NCBI GenBank assembly: GCA_936450465.1
Contig: OW388302.1
Span: 60,796,328 to 60,860,327 of the forward strand
Source: Gibbula magus
Lineage: Eukaryota; Mollusca; Gastropoda; Trochida; Trochidae
Reading direction: 5' to 3'
Length of the DNA stretch: 64,000 bases
Under the pieces are notes generated by a model, which saw only the letters and a program-made list of their open reading frames with translations, had not been told where the DNA came from and ran no database searches. Both the position numbers and the translations under genes were made by a program. Shown piece after piece: positions 21,957 through 34,090 of this stretch (positions within the stretch are counted from its first letter, which is position 1; each line of letters opens with the position of its first letter).

Positions 21957-22449
21957 AAGGGTACATCCATTGTGTTGTTTGGGGTCACATATGTTAAACG
22001 TTATAAATTGTGTTATGTAATCGGGAAGTACTGACTGTTGCAGAAAATTGCCATTTTGATCTCATTCGACTAAGTATATTGACGATATAAAGGTAAAAGT
22101 AGTGAGTTCTGGACAATGTACCGCATGTGGCGCAAGCCAGACAATGAACCGCATGTGGCGCAAACCAATGAGTCAAAGGTAATTTTGGAATCTTATTTAT
22201 AACAGACAAACTGATAAATTTGGGTTGATCATGTTTAATAGGTCATATAATCACTGTGCATGTAAATAGTTTCGGATTCTGCACATGCATAATGATGTTA
22301 CTCTATTGTAATTGGAAACTAGTAATTATGATATATTTCGTGATTCGTGATAAATATGCAAGCTGAGTGAATTTTATTTGCACTGTAACAACACATATGG
22401 TGAGTCGGAACGTATTAAAGCCTAATAAAATTTGATGAAACACAATGGA
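21957..22449. mobile_element. MITE-like TIR element, unit 1, right end eroded
   Basis: Same element as 2456-2956. The right inverted repeat is cut: ACACAATGGA runs straight into CTCTTCTCTG, with the following 12-16 bp lost. Unit 2 has the same loss. Confidence 0.5.
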
Positions 22450-22862
22450 CTCTTCTCTGAGTGTTTAGGTGTCGCTTTAACAGTCAGATTACTTTCACTA
22501 CCTTCAAGCGGCCATTTTATTGTGAACACCGCTTTAGAATTCTCTTTATTGGTTCAGGAGTACTGGTTACAGGAATTGCGCAACACAATTACACAGCCAT
22601 CACTCTTTGACTTGTGGCCGTTACCGAGCCGAGTTTAGTGTGGGGAAATTCGTCCAGTAGGCTGAACGACAACACATCTTAATAATATTTGATTAATTAT
22701 TGCTTATTGTACATTTCGGGATTAATATTTTGTGTTTAAGCGTTTGTTAACAAAATCTTCTATCTAACGTTTAAGCAGTGTATTCAGTTCAATAACATAC
22801 GGACGTAACAAGGTTACATTTGGGATAACACTACCTTCGATAGTACAACTTCTCGTAGTCTC

Positions 22863-22950
22863 ATGCGGGATTCGAACCCACGTCGTCAGAGTAAGGCAAC
22901 TATCGCCAACACTTACCATAGCAACAGCTTACCACACGACCTCGAGGAAT
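22863..22950 (-). repeat. tRNA-related SINE-like sequence, unit 1
   Basis: Same element. Minus-strand T arm GTGGG-TTCGAAT-CCCGC pairs fully, allowing one G-U pair. No complete cloverleaf. Confidence 0.35.
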
Positions 22951-23296
22951 GGGACTCGGCCCGAAAAAGTACAAGAATTTGTATTATTGAAGGGAGTGTT
23001 ATCCTAAATGTAACCTTGTTATATTTCTCTACTATCTAAATGGCATGTATTTCTAAATATACGAACGGCTAAGTGATATTTTCGTCTTTTTGAGGATCAA
23101 TTATTAATGTACTTTATCGATTATTTGGAGTGTCAATTATCTCAGAGTGTGTTAACAGCATAAGGTTAAGTCAAGATATGGGTTTACTTACAATATCAGA
23201 GATCATCCCTAAATATTGTATTCAATCAAAAAACATGAAAGTGTTTTTATTGTGAATGATTAATCATTTTAATGATGACTAGATGCGTCGCATTTG

Positions 23297-23345
23297 GACT
23301 TGTTTACAAGTCGTTTCAACAGTCGAAAAGACTTGTAAACAAGTC
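23297..23345. repeat. Nested palindrome, unit 1
   Basis: Same structure as 4162-4212, with GGACTTG in place of CGACTTG at the left edge. Confidence 0.6.
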
Positions 23346-24402
23346 GAAATATATGCAATATTGCGGATTCGCTCTATGAATTTGGTAAACACTGTGATCG
23401 ATGCAGCAGTCTCTGAATCAGAAACAACAGCCACGCGAACAATTGGCCACCTGTAAACAAAGAAAGAAGCACGAAGAGTGACACATGACACGATGGGCAA
23501 GAGCTACCAGGGGAATTATCAACCAGTAGAATTCCAAAAAGCATCTATTGTCACAAAGCAAAATAACAACAGGTGAATTATTCAACGGATATTGTGATTC
23601 CACTTGATATGTGGCTCTATGAACCCACAAGAGACTTCTTCAATGAGTTCAATAAACATCTGATGGTTAATTGTGGACGTCCGCAGGGGTTCCACCTAAG
23701 GTGCTCTATCGAAGGATCATCACATGAACTATTCAGTGTAGCTTGTTTGTGTGTTTAACTGGTATCCCTATCAATCATCTGATGACAGAAGGCGATATTT
23801 CTACCAATCGTTGGTTCTTGTGTGAGGACGTGAAGCGAGGAGTTTGAAAACACATAGATTCTCTAGCTGGACCAAAGTGAAGTGCAGCTGCATAGAGCTC
23901 AGAGGGATTGAATTTGAAGAATTGGAATATATACCAGAGCCAAGATTCGATGATTCCAAGTTACGATTTCTATTCTCTTCTACATAGTATTGAACTGGAT
24001 AATTCAACGAGTTTGGTTTTCGTGTATGAGGATCTAACAAACGCGCAAAATATCTTAAGAAAATCATGTTTGTCTGTAATGCCTAGAGAGAGCGTAAACT
24101 AATTGTCAAGGGAAGTGACACATAGAAATAAATTAAGTATTTCTATAAACCTCTCTTTACCAAAGAGCATCTCACATGACGTGACTTGTGGTTATGAAAT
24201 ATGAAAAGTTCGAGTCTTTAAAGAACTGCCAGAGTGACGAAAATTGGATTATTTAATTGCACGAATAACGCGTAATTTGAACTTTTCGTTTTTATATTCT
24301 ACAAAAGAACACTCTGCTACAGTGAATATAGAAATAGACAACTTTAAGGAAATGGACAAGCGTGAACTTCAGAAAACGGAAACTTTATTTTCATATAGGA
24401 AC

Positions 24403-24703
24403 ATGATGATGATTATTTTGCACATTCTCTTCCTTCTACCCTCTGTGACGTCGTTGTGTCCTTTGATCTACGCCGAGAGACTATTTGACTATGATGACAA
24501 AAAGATTTCCCAAAATCTGATAAGGACTATGACTGGTCTGAGCAAGACCGAATGTATCCATCAGTGTTACAATGAGACGTTTTGCAACAGCGTCCACTTC
24601 AACCCTTCGGGGTCAACTTGTTCATGCCTCAGAGAGAAGTTCAAGGACACATCAGTCTCAACCGTTCCTGAGATCGGGCACTCGCTCTTCCAGCTGAGAA
24701 AAC
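24403..24703 (+). CDS. Paralog 1 exon 1: signal peptide and first PAN/Apple-like domain
   Basis: The same 301-nt exon as in unit 0, donor AAAC|GTGAGT with GT at 24704, phase 1. It differs from paralog 2 at two silent codons (P68, S69) and one replacement codon (S94). It ends RK followed by C, which joins CT of exon 2 to give Pro101. Confidence 0.78.
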
Positions 24704-27700
24704 GTGAGTAAAATTTATTAAATTCACTGTTATATAGTGCTTCTTTCCAGTGAAACCTAAGTTGACATTTTATATTTTAAAATGTTGCTATTTCTAAACC
24801 CATCGCCCCTAAAATAATTCTGCATGTGTATGGTTATCACATACAGGTCACATACAGGTTTTCACACGTTTTGATGAGTACAATACCCGAGGAGGTCCCG
24901 TGATATTTTACACTGTAAACTTCATCGAGTGGTTTCACTAATCCAAATGTCACGCCCCAGCTGCTAGTTTCTATACAAAGATTATATATACAATAAAAAT
25001 CAGTTTAAAATTGTCCAACCCTCAGGTCTCATATAGATAAATATGATTGTCGAAGAAATTACAAGCCATGGGTCGAAAGCTAGCTTGTGAATTATGAATA
25101 TGTCATCGTGATTTCTTCGACTAATTGTATTTCTCACGTGACCGCGACACCCGTGTATTATATATTCACTGTTAAATAGTGTTTCTTTCGAATGAAACTT
25201 AACTTGATTTTTTATACACCATTCAAATTAAGTATATTCACTTTTGAATAATGTACTAATTATAATGTAATTTACCTGTTCGTTTCTATAAATATATACA
25301 ATTATAATCTGTATCTAGTCTCTGCATTTGGACAATAATTAAGCGACACCCGAATGTGTCAACTGTTCATAAGTTCTACTTCCGATTGCCAACACAGCCT
25401 GTCAAGATTCATTTATTATTCATTTATTAAGCTCAATTGCCACCAACGGTGGTACAAGAGCAATACAGTTATACAAACATATATACATAAATTAATCAAG
25501 ACAGCAGAGAGAGACAAATATACACATACAGATCCATGTAAATACATATCATCTATTATGTATATGAAATATTTACATAAAATATACATTCATCAAACAA
25601 ACAAAAAACAAAACAAAATTCTTTTAGCCGTTCTAAAGATAATGTTTATAAATTTTGCAAGTTTCTTTAGTACTCTAATATCATTATTCGCCATTAGTTT
25701 TTTAAATTTAATCAGGTTCGGCCAAGTGTAAAAACAGCTATCAATTAGTAAGGATCTTTCATTATTCAGTTTAGGACATTTAAGTAAATAATGGTACTCG
25801 TCACCGATTGAAGGGGAGTTACAGAGCTTGCATATTCTATCATGTTTAACAATATTTTGCCAGCGTCCAATTTCTATGGGTAGTCTATGGTTAGTGGTTC
25901 TAAATCGAAGTATTGGGGTTGAAATGGTTTTAGGAAGAAATAAATATTTTTCAAAACTTGGTAATTCTTTTAGAAGTTGGTAGTACTGTCCCTTTGAGCT
26001 AGATGTTACATCAGTACGCCAAGATTGACAAAATTGATCTGTTAGAATTGATTCGATTCGCAGGAGTAACCAAGAGGTATTACATGCTGTTGGATTTTTA
26101 AATATATACGACAAGCCACAAGTGTCTATTATATGTTTAACATGTACTATCCATGGGTTAGTACCAATATTATTAGTAAAATTGAAGGAAATGAATGAAT
26201 AGAGAACTTGAGATAACTTTACCTTTTCGTTATTGCCCGCTAATTTATGCCAGTATGAGATCATTCTTTTTGCTATTTGTATTGACAAAGGAGTCCTACC
26301 GAGCTCTCCATAGAGCATATATGACGGGGTAGAAGATTTTAAACCTGCAGCTAATTTCAGAAATTTCAAATGTCAGGAATGTGTCCGATCAACTCTTTGT
26401 CATGATCGCTAAACATATTGCGTAAGGGAACCACCCCTCCACCCCACACCCCACCCCATCTGGACCCCCACTGTCAAGACAACATCTACCCCCCCCCCCC
26501 CCCCCCCCCCACAAAGGGAGGGAACTGAAGCCTTGATGATTCTTTATCTTTTGAATACGGCCGCCGTGGCATTCTGTTACGTTTTTAAATGCTTATAATT
26601 ATCAAGAAGTTTTATCATTTTACACCTTTTATCACATCCCGTTAAATGTGCATTTTCAGGAACCATGACTACCATGAATTTCATGTAATTCCTGTTTTTT
26701 GCATAGTGTGAGGAGGGGCATTCTCTTCCCACAGGGGTTACTATCCTTCAGATTTCCGACCCTAACCTCTATTCTTTTTCGCGTGAAATCGAGTGCAGAA
26801 GCAAAATCACCTAGCGTTGGAAAGTGGAATTTCATACTGTTTTCATGCTTTTTAACAAATGAAAACTTTTCTTTCAGTGGCCATGTCGAACAAGTGATTT
26901 CAAAGATCTAGGCATTTTCTCTTAAAGGTCTTGCTCATTAGCATATGTCCTTCGAATATGTCTGATGTAAATAACACAAATGAACTAGTTTTGGTATTTG
27001 TATCTGATTTGGTCTACTTCACCTCAGCTAGGTTTTTGGTCATTTTCAATTTGTCTTTATTTCAACTGCAATTTCGAGAAAATGATATTTGTAAAAGAGT
27101 CTTTTCAAATTTATTACAAAGTCATGAATTTCACAAAATTTCATGAATCAGTTTTTTGCTTTTCATTTTGAGTATTTCGTGTTTCATTATGAGTTTTTCA
27201 TGTTTCATTTTTAGTATTTCTTGTTTCATTTTGACTTGTTTGTGTTTCAATTTGAGTTTATCATGGTTTATTCTAGGTTTTCCGTATTTTTAGTTCATTT
27301 TTCTGTGGGTTCAATGAGAGAAATGCAATTAACTATAATAAATACTTTATGTCCCTTATTGGCCAACATACCAGCCATACTAAAATAGCTTGAAATTAAA
27401 AAGCATATAGATCGTGTTTGGATAACAAATTCCTGAATTAGATATTTCTAGAAGTATGGCCCTTGTATCATTATTTGGAATGAGTAAACCAGGCAGTAGA
27501 TATTATTATTAACCTCTATTGTTCTTCTGGGACGCCATGTTTTTGTAATATCCCTCTGGTGCGGACTATAATTCAAATATTATCCCTCTGGTGCGGAGTA
27601 TTATTCAAATTATTTCCCTCTGGTGAGGAGTATTATTTAAGTAATGTCCCTCTGGTGCCATTCAAATAATGTCCCTTTGTGCGGACTATAATTCAAGAAA

Positions 27701-30700
27701 TATCCTCTGTTGCGACTATAATTCAAGTAATTTCCCTCTGGTGCGGATTATAACTCAGTTAATGTCCATCTGGTAGGGACTATAATTCAAGTAATATCCT
27801 CTGTTGCGACGTTAATTCAAGTAATGCCCCTCTGGTGCGACTATAATTCAAGTAATGTCCCTCTGGTGCGGACTATATTCAAGTTATATCCTCTGTTGCG
27901 ACGATAATTCAAGTAATGCCCCTCTGGTGCGACTATAATTCAAGTAATGCCCCTTTGTACGGACTATATTCAAGTAATGTCCCTTTGCGCGGACTATATT
28001 CAAGTAATATCCTCTGTTGCGAATATAATTCAAGTAATGTCCCTCTGGTGCGACAATAATTCAAGTAATGTTTCTCTGATGCGGGATATAATTAACATAA
28101 TTTGCTTATCTAGAGGGGTATTATCTTGCAATGTCCCTCTTCAAATGTCTATATTTAAAAGCTCAGATGTAAAGTATAAGGTGACAGTTAGTGTGTGTAA
28201 TGACTAACTCGATTGGAAAGTGATTTAATGTAATTTGTAATAAGCATTCTGTTAATAAATTATAGATACTGCTGGACTCGGGTTTTACTTTTTAATTTTG
28301 ATCGTACACTAACATCATGACAAAGGTATACTTTTTAACATTATAACTACATTTAACTAGATTCGCCCCAAAAATGGGCGATTTTACTGATTTATTTATA
28401 GTTAAACAGCTGTGTATTTATTGCTTAATACATTATTTTATTCTTCCATGACCTGGTGAGCGATTCGGATTTGATGGAGTTAATTTATGAAAGTTTTTCG
28501 ATTGAAGCTGACGCGGCACCAGGATCAGAATGTGAGGAGGATTTGGACTGTGCTTCCCTCCCAAACTCCCAATGTCACGAAGCGCGTTGCAGGTGCGACC
28601 AGGGATATGACGAGGACGGGGCCAGATGTAGAATATTGTCCGGTAGGACAATTATTTTGCTTTGACAATGGATAAACGAATGATGGATGAATGAATGGAT
28701 GATGATGGATGATGGTTGGATGGATGACGGATGATGGATGGATGATGGATGGATAATGGATGGATAATGGATGGATGGATAATGGATGATGTAATGGAGA
28801 ATGCATGAGGAGCTGTTGATTCGTCGAACGAATCCACTGCTACGAATGCATTCTCCATCTTAATCCATATATGACGTCATGAAACATGCATATGTGATTA
28901 TTTTATATTTGAAACAATAAATTTCAATTTTTGGACACCAAAATCAATTATTTTGCAAATTCCGGTTCTCATTCATCGGATATGGTACAAGTAGTCGCGA
29001 CCAGCATGAAATGGATTCTTCCACGCAAGTGCAGTGCAAAACTTTAACGCAAGGCAAAGTGATTGACAGCCAAAATTCTGTCTTTCCATGCCTTCCGTGT
29101 GCATTACAAGACTTGAATAGAACCTTGGATTCTTACTGACAAACAATCCTAAGGTTTCTAACAGCGTATTGTGGCCTAATGGTTACAAGCGCTAACTACA
29201 AAGCGAAGGGTTGCATGTTCGAATCCAGGTTCATGCACCACAAAAATTAATTTGTCTAATGAGAGATATTTTAAGATACAGATACACCAAGACAAAATAC
29301 ATCAGTCTCGAAAAATGTATTCGATTAGCCATTACCGAAAATGTCTAAACCTAACACCCCTCCTGACTGGGACAGTCAATGACCAGTTTATTCCTAAAAA
29401 ATAATCAACTGATAACACAATAGAGTGACATCAAAACCATGGATTAAGGATGGATAATGGATGGATTTGTGATGAATGGATGGATGATGAATAGATGATG
29501 GGTAATGGATGGATGATGGATTAATGGATGATGGATAGATGATGGATGGATGAAGGATGGATGATGGATGGATGATGGATGATGGATGGGTGATGGATGG
29601 ATGATGGATGGATGATTGATGGATGGTTGATTATGGATGGTTGAGGGATGGTTGATGGATGGTTGATGGATGGTTGATGGGTGGTTGATGGATGGTTGAT
29701 GGATGGGTGATGGATTGTTGATGGATGGATGATGGATGGATGAAGGATGATGGATTGTTGATGGATGGATGAAGGATGGTTGATGGATGGATGATGGATA
29801 GTTTATGGATGGTTGATGGATGGATGAAGGATGACGGATGGATGATAGATGGATGATGGATGATGGATGGGTGATGGATGGATAATGGATGGATGATGGT
29901 TAATGGATGGATGAAGGATGATGGATTGATGATGGATGACGGATAGATGATGGATGGATGATGGATGATGGATGGAAAATGGATGGATAATGGTTGATGG
30001 ATGAAGGGTGACGGATGGATGTTGGATGGTTGATGGATGAATGATGGATGGATTGTTGGATGATAATGGATGGATAAAGGATGATGAATGGTTGATGGAT
30101 GATTGACGGATGGATGATGGATGGATGATGGATGGATGAATGGATGGTTGATGGATGAAGGATGACGGGGCCAGATGTACAATATTGACAATAATTTTGC
30201 TTTGACGATGGATGATGGATGATGGATGGCTGATGGATGGATAATGGATGGTTGATGGTTGATGGATGGATGATGGATGATTGATGATGGATGGATGATG
30301 GATGATGGATGGATGTTGGATGGATGATGGATGGATGGTGGATGGATGGATGATAGACGGTTTGATGGATGATTGATGATTGATGGATGATTGATGGATG
30401 GATGATGGATGGAGGATGATGGAGGATGGATGGATGGTTGATGGATGATTGATGGATGGATGATGGATGGAGGATGATGGATGATGGATGGATGGATGGA
30501 TGATGGATGGTTTGTTTGAAGATTGATGGATAATGGATGGCTGAAGGATGGATGGTTGATGGATGATGGATGGACGGTTTGATGAATGATTAATGGATAA
30601 CGGATGGATGATGGATGGATCAATGGATGATGGATGATTGATGATGAATTGATGAAGTATGATGGTTGGATGAAGGATGATGGATGATTGATGGATAATG

Positions 30701-32317
30701 GATGCATGATTGATGGACTGATGATGGATGATGGATAATGGATGGATAATGGATGGTTGGTGAATGATGGATGGATGATGGATGGATGATGGATCGATTG
30801 TTGGATGATGGATAATGGATAATGGGTGATGGATGATGAATTGATGGGAGGATAATGGATGGATGGTGGATGATGATGGATGATTGTGGATGATGATGGA
30901 TGATGGGTGATGAATTGATGGATGGATAATTGATGATGGATGGTTGGATGGATGGATGATGAATGAATGGATGGATGAAGGATGATGGATTGATGATGGA
31001 TGACGGATAAATGATGGATGGATGAAGGATGATAGTTGGATGAAGGATGATGGATTTTTTATGGATAATGGATGGATGATGGTTTTGATGGATGATGGAT
31101 GGATGATGGATAATGGATGGATAATGGATGGATAATGGATGATGAATGGATGGTGGATGAAGGATGATGGATGGATGATAGATGGATAATGGTTGGGTGG
31201 ATGGATGGAGGGATGGATGGATGAAAGATGATGGATGGATGATTGATGGATGGATGATGGTGGATGATGGGTGATGGATGAATGGATGATGGATGGATGG
31301 AGGATGGAGGTAGGATGGATGGACAACTGGTTTGATGATGGATGATGGATGGATGGATGGATGGATGGATGATGGATGGATGATGGATGGATGATTGGAT
31401 GGATGGACAGATAAAATAAACATTTTTTTAACTTCAACCCATTACAGCATCCAAAGGGATGGTTATTCAATATTTAGATTGTTATCCTTCAGTTAAGTAG
31501 CTGAACGTTTTAAAATTAATTCTTTAATTAAAAGTTGTGTGACCAAATAATAGCTTAATTTGTTTAATGATTTGAAATAACACATAAAATTTAACAGTAA
31601 ATGTTTTTAATACAAGGAAACAAAATGTACATGACTAGTCTCAAGTTTGTCTGAGGAGAGAAAATAGATCTCAACAGTCATTCTCACAATCCTCTATGGT
31701 TGGATGGTAGTCTGGCTACAAAACGAAAGGGTTGGCAGTCGGTTTCCCGCAGCCTCTGCTCAACGATCGATAACCTTATTCAATAGGACTGAGGCAATAA
31801 GTGATGGAATTTATCTGTACGTCTTTCAGTTCATACGCTCGTATTATAGGGGTCTTACTTAGATTGAAGTCTAAACGCGTTGCGAGATGATATTTCAAAG
31901 GTTGGTAAGCGAAACCTCCTGGGACATAATCACAAGAAAAGCACTTCCCCGAATGAAGTTAAGCATCCTTAGATAGGTTCACGAAAATACAGAGAGACAT
32001 TTGGAAGAAACTGGTTTGTCAAACTGGTTTGTTATATTCTCCGCTTCTCTGTTTCAGAATGTACATCGTTCAATACCAACTTCACCAGATACGAGAGGAG
32101 CGTCCTCGTGGGATACGACATTGTGGCTACTGGAGCTACGAACGCGGGGGGTTGCAAGCAGCGCTGTCTGGACAACCCAGTCTGTACCTCCTGTGATCAT
32201 GATCATGTAGGCCGCATATGTTACCAACAGATTGTGAAGTGGACCGAAGTACCTGCAGGGGTAAGGGAGACAAACAGTCCAATCTTTGACTACTACGAAC
32301 GTGGCTGTAACTGGTGA
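24403..32317 (+). CDS. Secreted PAN/Apple-EGF-PAN/Apple protein, paralog 1 (three exons)
   Basis: CDS join(24403..24703, 28508..28642, 32058..32317), 696 nt, 231 residues plus TGA. Layout, intron phases and exon lengths match paralog 0 exactly (301, 135 and 260 nt). The EGF-like part has the canonical six cysteines (109, 115, 123, 128, 130, 141), Arg127 and the conserved Gly138. Intron 1 is 3804 bp and contains a 5'-truncated LINE on the opposite strand. Intron 2 is 3415 bp and mostly a GGAT/GATG array. An in-frame ATG lies 51 nt upstream at 24352. Sequons N57 and N153 are kept. The product should be secreted, with unknown ligand. Only residue 94 (Ser here, Thr in paralog 2) differs between paralogs 1 and 2. 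Confidence 0.78.
25036..25136. repeat. Intron 1 hairpin, unit 1
   Basis: Same inverted repeat as 5791-5889, with changes in the left arm (GATAAATATG) and a one-base insertion in the right arm. Confidence 0.5.
25400..26375 (-). mobile_element. 5'-truncated LINE insertion with TGTCA target duplication, unit 1
   Basis: The element spans 25405-26370 on the minus strand between TGTCA copies at 25400-25404 and 26371-26375. Unit 0 has the empty site (CACAGCCAGTCCGGAATGTG). The open frame of about 258 codons includes [20 protein letters not shown] and a zinc-knuckle-like [19 protein letters not shown], as in the C-terminal part of many non-LTR polymerases. The 3' end is a short AATAAATGAAT-type repeat tail. 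The 5' part with the catalytic domain is missing, so it cannot move by itself. Confidence 0.8.
26460..26965. other. Segment of about 500 bp in intron 1 of units 1 and 2, absent from unit 0
   Basis: Unit 0 jumps from CCACCCCATTTTGACCCCC to AATAACACAAATGAAC. Units 1 and 2 have about 500 bp between, including a C-run of about 20 (26491-26511; longer in unit 2 at 50713-50737). No gene or element ends were recognised. Confidence 0.5.
27150..27290. repeat. Short tandem repeat of about 20 bp, unit 1 intron 1
   Basis: Same degenerate TTTCATTTTGAG units as in unit 0. Confidence 0.55.
27547..28092. repeat. 32-bp minisatellite, unit 1 intron 1
   Basis: About 17 units of the TCCCTCTGGTGCGGACTATA type, uninterrupted. 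It lies about 400 bp before exon 2. Confidence 0.75.
28508..28642 (+). CDS. Paralog 1 exon 2: EGF-like domain
   Basis: A 135-nt phase 1-1 exon, acceptor ATTGAAG|CT, donor TCCG|GTAGGA. Six cysteines in EGF spacing, with CRCDQGY before the last cysteine. The GGAT/GATG array begins about 25 bp after the donor. The upstream pyrimidine tract reads TTTTTCG here and TTTTTCC in unit 0. The alternative acceptor CACCAG|GA is also present. Confidence 0.75.
28669..28790. repeat. Short GGAT/GATG array after exon 2, unit 1
   Basis: Same position and type as 8382-8560, shorter. Confidence 0.8.
28794..28858. repeat. Hairpin next to the GGAT array, unit 1
   Basis: Same outer stem as 8564-8628. The inner stem has one change (GTTGATTCGT). 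Confidence 0.65.
29164..29240 (+). repeat. tRNA-like sequence in intron 2, unit 1
   Basis: Same element with TGGCCTAATGGTTACAAGCG and GTTCGAATCCAGG, ending CACCA. The T stem does not pair well. Confidence 0.35.
29437..31411. repeat. Large GGAT/GATG array in intron 2, unit 1
   Basis: About 2 kb of GGATGGTTGATGG, ATGGATGATGG and related units. Minus-strand open frames of up to 555 codons here consist only of His, Pro, Ser, Ile and a few related residues. An island at 30166-30206 copies the exon 2 end (GACGGGGCCAGATGTA). Confidence 0.85.
30166..30206 (+). pseudogene. Exon 2 tail fragment embedded in the GGAT array, unit 1
   Basis: GACGGGGCCAGATGTACAAT and ATTGACAATAATTTTGCTTT copy the last 30 bp of exon 2 and the first bases of intron 2 with a short deletion at the donor. 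It shows that the array was duplicated together with its exon edge. Confidence 0.6.
32058..32317 (+). CDS. Paralog 1 exon 3: second PAN/Apple-like domain and stop
   Basis: Acceptor CTCTGTTTCAG|AA, phase 1, 260 nt to the TGA. Seven cysteines; the C178-x3-C182-x5-C188 core repeats the spacing of the first domain. The nucleotide sequence is identical to exon 3 of paralog 2 and clearly different from paralog 0. Confidence 0.78.
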
Positions 32318-34090
32318 AGGCGGGCAGTGGACTGGACCCAGAGGGTCTGGATTTTTGCATGGGCGCGTATGGGAGGGCCCCCCCCCCCCCCCCCCTTTTT
32401 CCATTGGTGGATCCTGCCCCTTTCAAAATCCCTGGATCAGTCACTGGAGCGTACAGCATGAAGGGATTGTTACCTCGTCACGTTTATTCAGTACAGAGTG
32501 CACTTTAGTTTTTTACCCTGATCACTGAGCAACACGTGACTTCGTTTGATTGGCCGACTTGTGTGTCGGGTTCTCAAATCAAATGCTGTGATTGGACAGA
32601 TGGCCATATGGACCCAGTTACGTCCCATAATCAATTAAATATTAAATATGATCTATAGAAACGTGGTTGAGGCAAATATCAATGCTAACGGCCATAATAA
32701 AATCAACGCTCGAGTCATCTTTGTTTAGAAACATCAATGCGCAAGTGTTAAATCAAACGCAACCCATGTGATCGATCAAGTTAGGAATAGTCAGGCCTTC
32801 TCCGATATACAGCTGATTATTGTCTCACCATTAAGCAACAGACACAAGCGATGATGGTGGGATACTACTTGACATTCATTCCAGCAGCCATCTTTCCCCA
32901 CAACTTATAACTCGCGCCGGACTTTTCTGTAGAGCTCTATGCATTTCAGATGTAAATATACGCTGCTATACGCGCACAGAAACGTTAATGATTGAGCAAG
33001 GTTTAAATTCGTCAGTAATTGAAACTGCCACGAGCTATAACTCGCGGGATAAGTTGTCCAGCATTGGGTCTCAAAAGTCTCTGATGTTGTATTCTGAATA
33101 TATGATTATTTTATTTCAAAATAAGTCTTCTCTCAAACTAAACTATTTGTTTTATTAGGAGATCTACAGAGCTATTTCTGTAGATCTGATGACTGAAGAA
33201 TCAAAGCCCACTGTGTTGGTTAAGAAAACAGTTGAAATAGAAACTGATTTCAACCCCAGTGTCCTGTCAGTGTATTGGTCATTGCAAATATGAGTGAACA
33301 CAAAATGACTCTCGACAATAGCGACAATTCTTGTTGTTAGAAAAAACAATCAACTGTATGTCAACTATTTTACTGCACATCACGTCACCTCACAAACCAA
33401 ATGTTAGTTTCTTCATGAGACTTTTTATAGTGGTAACTTCTACATGATTCTTTTGAGTGTATAGGTGCCTTACTTCAATATCTTTCATAAAGCTAATTCC
33501 CTTGATTATAATGAATGAAGTTAGCATAATCGCATCCCTCCATCAATACATCATCAACAGTATCTTAGATAAACGTCAGGTCTTTGAAGTGCATATAGAA
33601 GTGGTATGCACAAGAACGGGAGGATTTGTCTGGATAATGGCCTCTTTAGTGTGGGGACGCACGACGTTTCGGAGTATATGCTAACTCCTTCATCAAGTGG
33701 AGTATATGATCAAGTGGCATGATGAAGGGGTGAGCATGTGCTCCAGGGCGTCATGTGTTTTCGCGTTGAAGAAGTTGTTGTCCAGAGGGACTTCCTGTTC
33801 TTGGATGATCGTGTTTGTATTGCTAATGATCAACGTAGCTGTATCATTAATGAAGTGGAACTGCAAAGAATGTTTCATTAGCAACAATCATGTACGCATG
33901 TTAATTATGCTTTAGTTTGTCATGCTTATATCCAGTTCTTGTGTGTTAGTTATTACATGTATGTACTCGTGAAGTGTCAACATAAGCAAAGGTTTGCTTG
34001 TTTACCGAGCCAGATTCTTTATGAATAAAAATATGTTTAAACCAAAGAACTTGACCTTGACATACTCGTGTTTCTTCATTTTCGTTAAAA
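32318..34090. other. Unit 1 downstream region, no gene seen
   Basis: Matches the unit 0 downstream region without its two MITE insertions. It includes a C-run at 32378-32394. Identity with unit 2 falls after about 32.4 kb compared with the near-identical block before it. Confidence 0.5.
32325..32446. mobile_element. Possible short hAT-like element just after the stop codon, unit 1
   Basis: Starts CAGTGGACTGGACCCAG and ends CTGGATCAGTCACTG, so the tips (CAGTG and CACTG) are inverted. It contains a long C-run. No 8-bp target duplication is seen. A related but changed version is in units 0 and 2. Confidence 0.3.

Larger units (their letters stand above)
16007..24402. other. Unit 1 upstream region, no intact gene
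   Basis: Holds a short hairpin (16692-16723), a 20-bp tandem repeat, two relic ORFs, fold-back sequences (17466-17553, 19323-19410), the 30-bp minisatellite with a LINE fragment, the TIR element and the tRNA-related repeat. Stretches such as 18600-19320 and 19410-20310 are AT-rich and show no supported gene. Confidence 0.6.

Noticed and set aside
23573..24102. Small ORFs of 61-88 codons upstream of exon 1 repeated in units 1 and 2
   Set aside because: Their frames are broken in unit 0 and no domain pattern is seen; the repetition reflects the unit duplication.
25593..26369. 258-codon minus-strand ORF as a host gene
   Set aside because: It is the C-terminal end of a LINE polymerase between TGTCA target duplications inside intron 1; the apparent start sits at the truncation point.
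29803..31470. Minus-strand open frames of 231-671 codons rich in His, Pro, Ser and Ile (also 53685-55700, 10818-11084)
   Set aside because: They are translations of the GGAT/GATG array; all three minus-strand frames are open and give the same few residues.
32054..32528. Several short overlapping ORFs on both strands around exon 3, including Gly- or Pro-rich ones
   Set aside because: They are shadows of exon 3 and of the adjacent G- and C-runs.
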